This document shows positions 63,240 to 64,000 of a stretch of DNA of 64,000 bases, piece after piece; within the stretch, counting starts at the first letter, position 1, and the number at the start of each line of letters is the position of its first letter. Under the pieces are notes generated by a model. That model did not search any database. It was not told the DNA's origin and saw only the letters and a list, made by a program, of their open reading frames with translations. Source of the DNA: Chionoecetes opilio. Lineage: Eukaryota > Arthropoda > Malacostraca > Decapoda > Majidae. The position numbers were made by a program, and so were the translations under genes. The DNA lies in NCBI GenBank assembly GCA_016584305.1, contig JACEEZ010009483.1:591001-655000 (forward strand), read 5' to 3'.

Positions 63240-64000
63240 AATCCAACACTGCCACTGTAATAAAGTTAAGTCATGTGGCGACGTGATAAAGAGTGGAGAA
63301 CATTGTACAAGCTCGGCGAAGCAAAAAACAATAGAATTGACAAAAAAAACATTCTACCAAAGGAAGTTTTGATATGGAGAAGTAGATAAATAAACAAAAA
63401 ACTATATACCTACCTCGTCTAGTCTAGTCTATAAATAAAACTAAAATAAATGAAAAGTTTACGAAATTTAAGTTTTGATTTACAGATGCAGATCAAATAA
63501 GTTAAAATATATGAGTGATGGAAGTTTTGATTTAGGAAAACATAATATAAGCGAAAATATATGAGAATGTGAACGAAATTGAAGGGTTTTCATAGAGATG
63601 CAAACCTTTTTCATTGAGATTTTATAGAGATACAGATCAAATAAGTTCATATAATTCATGAGCAAGTTAATGAAAGTTAAAGAAAAAAGTTAAAAGAAAA
63701 AAGATAAGTTAGAATAGGGAACACGAGATGCTTCTATGCACAGCTACCACCCACCCACCACGGGGTTTTTTGGCGCGACGACGACGGCGGGAGGACACTC
63801 AGAACATAAACACTAATTGGCAACCTTATTGTTCGTCGCCATTTTGTAGATATTTTTGTAATTTGTTCATTTATAGCCATAATATGACAGATGAAGATAT
63901 AAAATAACACAAGATAGCCCCTTCTAACTTTCCTGAAATCATGGATGTAGAAATGTAAGTATTAACCTCAGGCTTAATATCCTGTTTTACTGATTAGCGA
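63240..64000. other. Non-coding DNA to the window end
   Basis: AT-rich. A slightly GC-richer patch (63745-63800) contains CGACGACGACGG. No gene is supported, and no spen N-terminal exon could be found here. Confidence 0.4.

Overview
The window reads as nuclear DNA of a decapod crustacean. The best evidence is four crustin-type antimicrobial peptide genes with the 12-cysteine crustin/WAP pattern. A spliced, arthropod-type split ends (spen) gene and a very high load of (AC)n, (GA)n and (AT)n microsatellites, SINEs, LINE fragments and MITEs fit the same picture. The species cannot be fixed from the sequence alone.

Layout. (1) 0.7-2.1 kb: one plus-strand glycine-rich (type II) crustin with a TATA box, a non-coding first exon and a 5'UTR intron whose acceptor abuts the ATG. 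(2) 2.67-13.5 kb: a 4.29 kb unit repeated head to tail 2.5 times. Each copy carries a minus-strand crustin (TATA box, non-coding exon 1, 5'UTR intron, single coding exon) whose Gly/His-rich segment follows the WAP domain instead of preceding it. Copies 1 and 3 are intact; copy 2 has a 1-base deletion in a G run. Each 5'UTR intron holds a (CA)n tract and a tRNA-derived SINE. (3) 13.5-22.8 kb: no intact gene. It holds a decayed THAP-domain exon, an AGGCC-terminated DNA transposon, palindromic hAT-like MITEs, a Penelope-like inverted repeat with two opposed hammerhead-like ribozyme motifs, and a decayed LINE. (4) 23.0-51.7 kb, minus strand: spen. Fifteen coding exons were assembled with matching splice phases, giving at least 5,284 residues: three RRMs, a 12.3 kb giant exon with two internal coding minisatellites and a charged-helix segment, and a complete C-terminal SPOC domain. 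The 5' end lies beyond the window or in an exon not found. (5) 52-64 kb: repeat territory inside or upstream of the spen 5' region. It holds 1.2 kb of imperfect (AC)n, LINE pieces, a 28-bp minisatellite, (GA)n tracts, a compound 27-bp/(CT)n satellite and an 860-bp near-perfect foldback.

The crustins are secreted innate-immune effectors. Spen is a nuclear RNA-binding transcriptional corepressor. Nothing in the sequence suggests that the two gene groups work together. The most novel items are the C-terminal Gly/His crustin architecture in a MITE-bounded tandem array, the hammerhead-like inverted repeat, and the SINE sharing its 3' tail with a LINE in the same window. All calls come from reading the sequence; no database search was run.
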